From Ophiosphaerella korrae (Eukaryota; Ascomycota; Dothideomycetes; Pleosporales; Phaeosphaeriaceae), in the NCBI GenBank assembly GCA_028456385.1, contig JALNQF010000195.1:1-64000 (forward strand): a DNA stretch of 64,000 nt, read 5' to 3'. Below the pieces are notes generated by a model. That model ran no database searches, was not told the origin of the DNA, and worked only from the letters and a program-made list of their open reading frames with translations. Shown here piece after piece: positions 59,250-64,000 of this stretch. A program made the translations under genes and the position numbers. Each line of letters opens with the position of its first letter. Position 1 is the stretch's first letter.

Positions 59250-61382
59250 ATGCCCAAATACCCAGGACTCGGCCTACCTCTTCCGTGGGACGAGACCGAA
59301 CTCGAGCAGGGATTTCCCACTGGCGCTGATAATGAGAAGAGTAGCGCTATTTCGGACCTGATCTTTGTGCGCGAATTGGCAATGATGGATATCATGGACA
59401 AGCTCACCGATAAGCCTGACTGGTACAAGAAGGTTTTCGACGATGAAATTGTTGCTAAATGGCAAAAGGAGGCTTTATCTATCCCTGACAAGACATTCTA
59501 CGCAATAGCAACCGAGAGCGATAGCGATATTTATGACAAGATGCCAGAAGGCATTCTCAGCGAGCGCGCTTTTAACTGCGTAGGTTTTTCGTCTAGCTTT
59601 CAAATTCCGATTTGCCTGTTCGCTGACTATCAGTGAAAGTGCATCGATGAACTCCGAAGCAAAGCAAAGTACTATGAGAAAACCAATATCATCCCTACGC
59701 TTGATGCTTCTGCTTGCGTCACAAAATCTGACAGTCTTGTTCCAAAAGAGCTGCACGACGCGCTATGTGCCTCTTTCAATAAGCTCAAGGCTGATCATGC
59801 GAGCTCACCCGACTGGCACCCTAACTCCAATGATATGGTTCAGGATCTTGTACATCCTTCCATGTACCCTTTGGTCTACGGCCGTACACGCGTTTTTCAG
59901 GATGAATGTGTTGGAGTGGATGATGCCATCCAATCTTGGGCTGGAAAGGGTTCTATCATACCAAAACCTGATGAAGAAATAGGAAGTGAGTTCTGGTCCG
60001 AGACATATCAGTGGCTGCCAGCCAATCTCTCCTTCCAGAGCAACGGGACCCTGCGTTTTACTAGTTATGTCAACAATTTGCATCCCCGAAGGTATACGAA
60101 TATCTATCGGACAATCGAGAAACTCATCGAAACAGCTTTGCCAATGTGGGACCAATGTCTTACAATGCATATGTCTCATGAAAAGTTAGGATACGAAGGC
60201 GCAGGGCGGCAGAATCCTCGCATGCCACTTGACATAGTCGATAACCCAGAGTAAGTCTGGCACAGCTCTTATGCAGTTGCCATGCTGATACTTCGGATCA
60301 AAAGTGATGAAAATAAAGACCTCTGGATTCCTAACAATTACGAGGACTGTGCTGATGCGGAAGTCGACGAAGAGGATCTAGACGAAGTAGGTTATGACCC
60401 TGACTATGACCCAGAGGATATCAACGAGTATAAATGGCGGGTAATTCGAAAACCTCGTCTACCCGAGCCATCATTTAAAGATGTTGATTATACGCCTAAG
60501 AATGGCTGCCGTCTCATTGAACGATTCTATGAGTCTGGGCTACAGGTCATTGTCAAGATGGCATCTATTGAGCTCACACCAGAGAAGCCAGACTTTCCAG
60601 AAGGAGGGTGGCACATTGAGGGTCTCATGAATGAGCAAATTTGCGCAACGGCACTGTACTACCTCGATAGCGAAAATGTTACCACAAGCAGCCTTTCGTT
60701 CCGTATGGCGACACCAGAGGGATTGGAGGAAAGACTATGCCTTGGTCAAGATTCATATCATTGGCTGAACGGCGTTTATGGCACTTTTTTCGGCGATGCA
60801 CCACGTTTGCAGAATTATGGTAGGGTTGAAACGCGGAAGGGCCGACTGCTTGCATTTCCAAACGTCTTGTAAGCCAATTCTCTTTCAACAATAGTAAAGC
60901 GCTAATTATTCACAAGCCAACACCGCGTTTCCCCATTTGGCCTCATTGATCGCACTAAACCTGGCCATCGTAGATTCATTGCCCTCTGGCTAGTTAACCC
61001 CACACAACACATCATCAGCACTGCCAATGTCCCACCTCAACAGATGGACTGGTCCCTTGACTCCCTTCTCGGTACCACTCCTAGTGCTCGTAGTGGAGCG
61101 CTGGCTAAATTACCGATTGAACTCGTTTCTTTGCTTCAAGAACAGGGTGCGGTTAATGTTGCGTCGGAAGGCCACAGCATGGGCGCAAGCAAAGACGCAC
61201 AACTTCCAGAGGAGCTAATGGAAATGGTTCGAGGCTATTTTAAAGCTGACAGTAAAGCCCTGCCGATGATCATTGAAGAGGCAAGAGAGCATAGAGCGAA
61301 CTTGATGAAAGAGAGAAGTGTATCTCGCGACAAAATCGATAATAATTGGAATTGTGCTACCTACCACTTCTGCGAGCATTGA
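59250..61382 (+). CDS. DUF4246 family protein
   Basis: Four exons, 59250-59579, 59640-60250, 60305-60868 and 60917-61382, separated by introns of 60, 54 and 48 bp, total 1,971 nt and encode 656 residues with no stop. The start is MPKYPGLGLPLPWDETE. Recognisable DUF4246 blocks are MVQDLVHPSMYPLVYGRT, WLPANLSFQSNGTLRFTSY and NNLHP. Then come GGWHIEGLMNEQICATALYY and, after the last intron, QHRVSPFGLIDRTKPGHRRF followed by IALWLV. The His-containing blocks and the final Arg resemble the jelly-roll core of Fe(II)/2-oxoglutarate oxygenases, but function is unestablished. The family is expanded in filamentous ascomycetes. The third exon contains an acidic Asp/Glu/Tyr segment (DPDYDPEDINEY). Confidence 0.87.
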
Positions 61383-62064
61383 AGGAGATCACTATCTTGC
61401 GGCTGGATTAGGGACGAACCTGGGAAAAGCTGTTAGTTGCTTCAATATTATTGGTCTAGATCAGCAATCAGTGATTTAATTTTGATACTAGGGCATGAAA
61501 TTTTCCTCTCTGGTTGCAAGGTTTCAAGAAGCTGCTATAGGACATACTCTATTGTCTGCAGCCTATTTCTGATTTCGTGGTTATATAAAGCTTACTCGTG
61601 ATGATCGAACAGCGATACATGGCCACTAATCTAACGGTAATCACTCCTTTAGACTGAAGCCCTTTGCATCAACCTAAAGTGATGAGGGTTTGGCTTAAAT
61701 TAAAGCATTCTGAAAACAAAATCATAGCCTTTATCGGAATGATGATTTTGCGGCAAAGGCACTCATTCTTTGTAACTGTTAGAAGATCAGGGTCTCGTAC
61801 AATAATTCCCATCTGTTCGAGGTAAGTGCTTGATGCTGTGATTTACTGAGGCCTCGATCTCAGCGTTGAAATAACCAGGTCCGGCAATAATACGTGCCCG
61901 GTAAGCTACTTAACTCACCAAAGTATGGTGGCTTATAGGCAAGAATAGCTATATGCCTCTGTTTTCTTAGAAAGTTATGTTCTCGATTCAGAAAACTTTA
62001 ATAGTAATATCTTAAAGGATAATATTTAGTATTGCAATAAGTTCAGCTAGTCAGATAGAAACTG
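61383..62064. other. Intergenic region, no gene seen
   Basis: Moderately AT-rich. It holds the 3' end of the DUF4246 transcript and, on the other strand, the region downstream of the decayed surface-protein gene. No domain, RNA gene or repeat was recognised. Confidence 0.5.
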
Positions 62065-63476
62065 TTATCTACCCTTGTGAAATATATTACTCATTACTTT
62101 GATAGAGAAGTATATAAATACCACTCCAACCAACATAGGGAACACCTTGATGCTGCTGTAGCGCCCTCCAGTAAAGTTCGTCCCATTATCCATTAAAGTA
62201 TTTTTGGCCCCCGAAGCCTCCGACCCCATCATAAATGTAACTCCCCAGTCTTCCCCCGTCAGTTTCAGATGCTGTAACCGATAACGTTGTTCCATCCATC
62301 ACTAGTTGCAAAGTCCCTCCCACGAGCAAAATAATTATTTGATCCAATGTCGTCACACTTCCAGGTAGAAGTGGTTACCCATTGAGAAGCAATAAACTGC
62401 CTCCTGCAGTTGTAGGAAGGAATTTAAAACCAGATAGTAGCGCTCTAGCTGGAATAGTCATTCCACCTAACATCACTGCAGTTGGTATTGAAGTCATGGA
62501 ATGGTGGAGATACCAATAATGAGAACAAAAGAACGTGCATCTTATGATATAGCCACACCTCCAATTTTCGTTACTTGACCAGGTTTTAGGAGAGAGCCAA
62601 TTGTCCTACGTTGATTGGTTTTCCATCAATCACAACTGTTGATGACATCGAACCAGAGGTACCTTGAAGCACATGGATGGCGTAGGTACCATCGACTACC
62701 ATAAAAGATGCAGAACTATCAAAGTATACCGGGATGTTGTTGATGTTTGTATGCCCACTAGAGGTGATGTAGTTATCTCCGCCACCAACAAGTATGCGAC
62801 CGATCGAACATGACGGGCCCTATACTAGTCACCGTTGTTGGAACTCCAGGGACGATATTCGAAGGCCTTTTTTTGGCTGTCTTGCGGATTTTGCACATTA
62901 GTCTCCTCTGGTAGTGGGTTGTTCAGAGGCCTCCTTGTTACTGCAGGAGTACCAATCGCTTCCGAGGCTTTTGTATATGTAGCAGTCATACTTGATTCAC
63001 GTTAGTTATTCAGATATAGATCACAAAAAGGTTGATCATACACTTAAGGTGCTTTCGAGAGGGGAGTTTTGAACGTAGGTAGAGTGAAGAAGTTGTAATC
63101 AAAACGGTTCGAGCCACCACCATGGTCATAGTGACGTCTATTGTGGCACCAGCTGACATCGATGTAGCAGTATTAGTGGTCGAATCAATCAGGTACGTTG
63201 TTATTGTAATAATGGAACTTGGTGTGATAGCTGTACATCCTTCCTGTGAAAGCCTTGGAGAGACAGGGCTAGAGAGAAGAATGACCCTTTACACGCAGGA
63301 TATAGCCGGGGCCGGGGCCATGTTTTTTCCAAAAGCGCAGTAGTAGGGATTGTTACCAGAAGCGTTATAATGCTTTTCCTAGCCGCATGGCTATGGTATA
63401 CGTTAACCGAGCAGGGGCGAAAAAAGGGAATTGGAATGCGATCGGTGGACCCTGAGAGGCAGTCAAACGAATGCAA
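62065..63476 (-). pseudogene. Decayed Ser/Thr-rich surface-protein gene
   Basis: On the minus strand, pieces in changing frames resemble one secreted or wall-anchored protein. From the 5' side there is a Cys-containing segment (NNPYYCAFGKNMAPAPAISC), then a Ser/Thr-rich stretch (ITPSSIITITTYLIDSTTNT), then repeated Val/Ile-Gly blocks such as STVVIDGKPINVGQLAL and TPTAVMLGGMTIPA. A closing segment reads LVMDGTTLSVTASETDGG. Blocks of the kind 'V-I-G-G-x-T/P-I' repeat in a class of fungal cell-surface proteins. Stops and frame changes break the gene in several places, only some of which could be introns. I cannot define its start or end exactly. Confidence 0.5.
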
Positions 63477-64000
63477 GCCATCGGATTCCCAATAGCTGTA
63501 GAATGCCGAGGTCTGCGAGTTGGCTGCTGACTATGGGCAAAGTGAACTACGTGTAGGAAGAATAGTAGCGGAGATAGAAAGACAGGACCACGTGCATGAA
63601 TTAATGTCTTGATGTATTATGTCATACAGGCAATACTGATGTGTGTTCTGACATAAGTTCCTTTAAATTTGCAATACCGAATCATACGCAGTAAAAGTCT
63701 TGTAGCTTGATTGTAGGTTTTCCGGGTAAGCCGAGCCTTAATCGCTAGCTGAGGTAGATCTCACCCAGTTGTCAAAGGGTGAGACATTGTAAGCAACACT
63801 TGCTCTTATATTCCTAACTTTCAAAAGGACAAGCTACCGGCAATACTGGTATAAAATGATGTAAAGAAGATTTGACTGATCTGCGAAACTTCGCAGAACA
63901 GTGTGCCACCATAGGTTCGAAGACCAAATACGTTCAATAGTACAAAAACAACATAAGTGCTGACAATCAATGACCGGATAAAGTTGACTGTTGTGTTATC
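63477..64000. other. Intergenic region at window edge, no gene seen
   Basis: No supported coding frame, repeat or RNA gene was found. It may hold the promoter of the decayed surface-protein gene. Confidence 0.45.

Noticed and set aside
63100..63125. Sequence resembling the T-arm of a tRNA (ggttcgagcc)
   Set aside because: No acceptor, D or anticodon arms can be built around it.

Overview
The window looks like a filamentous ascomycete chromosome, probably a Dothideomycete such as one of the Pleosporales. The reasons are short GT-AG introns (about 40-60 bp), the gene families present, and an AT-rich block in which CpA and TpG are almost absent, the signature of repeat-induced point mutation (RIP). 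The species cannot be named from this sequence.

Region 1 (1 to about 30.4 kb) is a RIP-degraded retrotransposon graveyard. I see four copies of one Ty3/Gypsy-like family with LTRs of about 430-476 bp: a 5'-truncated copy on + (1-2906), one on - (2907-9644), one on + (9645-16177), and one complete copy on - (16406-24784) with a TTATA target-site duplication. A Tc1/mariner-like element is nested in the last copy. A second, different Gypsy-like element lies on - at about 24.8-28.4 kb. No gene is intact here.

Region 2 (about 30.4-41.1 kb) is transitional. It holds copies of a 163-176 bp TG...CA element, two of them with perfect 5-bp target-site duplications, a duplicated sequence of about 370 bp, tandem repeats, a solo LTR, and three damaged genes on the - strand. 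These are a protein kinase (frameshift), a CYP52-like cytochrome P450 (one in-frame TAG in an otherwise perfect six-exon gene) and a DUF3435 tyrosine recombinase of the kind that serves as captain in Starship elements (in-frame TGA).

Region 3 (about 41.6-61.4 kb) is conventional gene space: a small secreted protein, a glutathione S-transferase whose first exon junction is broken or unresolved, the ribosome-biogenesis factor Rrp12, a DOCK-family Rho GEF, a Ctr copper transporter, a CVNH-LysM lectin with a glycine zipper, a membrane-anchor fragment, and a DUF4246 protein. Region 4 (62.1-63.5 kb) holds a decayed Ser/Thr-rich surface-protein gene.

Exon models were built by hand from GT/AG sites and reading frame. 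For Rrp12, DOCK, Ctr, DUF4246 and the P450 the spliced lengths are exact multiples of three. The genes show no common pathway. The main theme is a sharp boundary between a silenced repeat block and housekeeping genes, with decaying accessory genes at the boundary.
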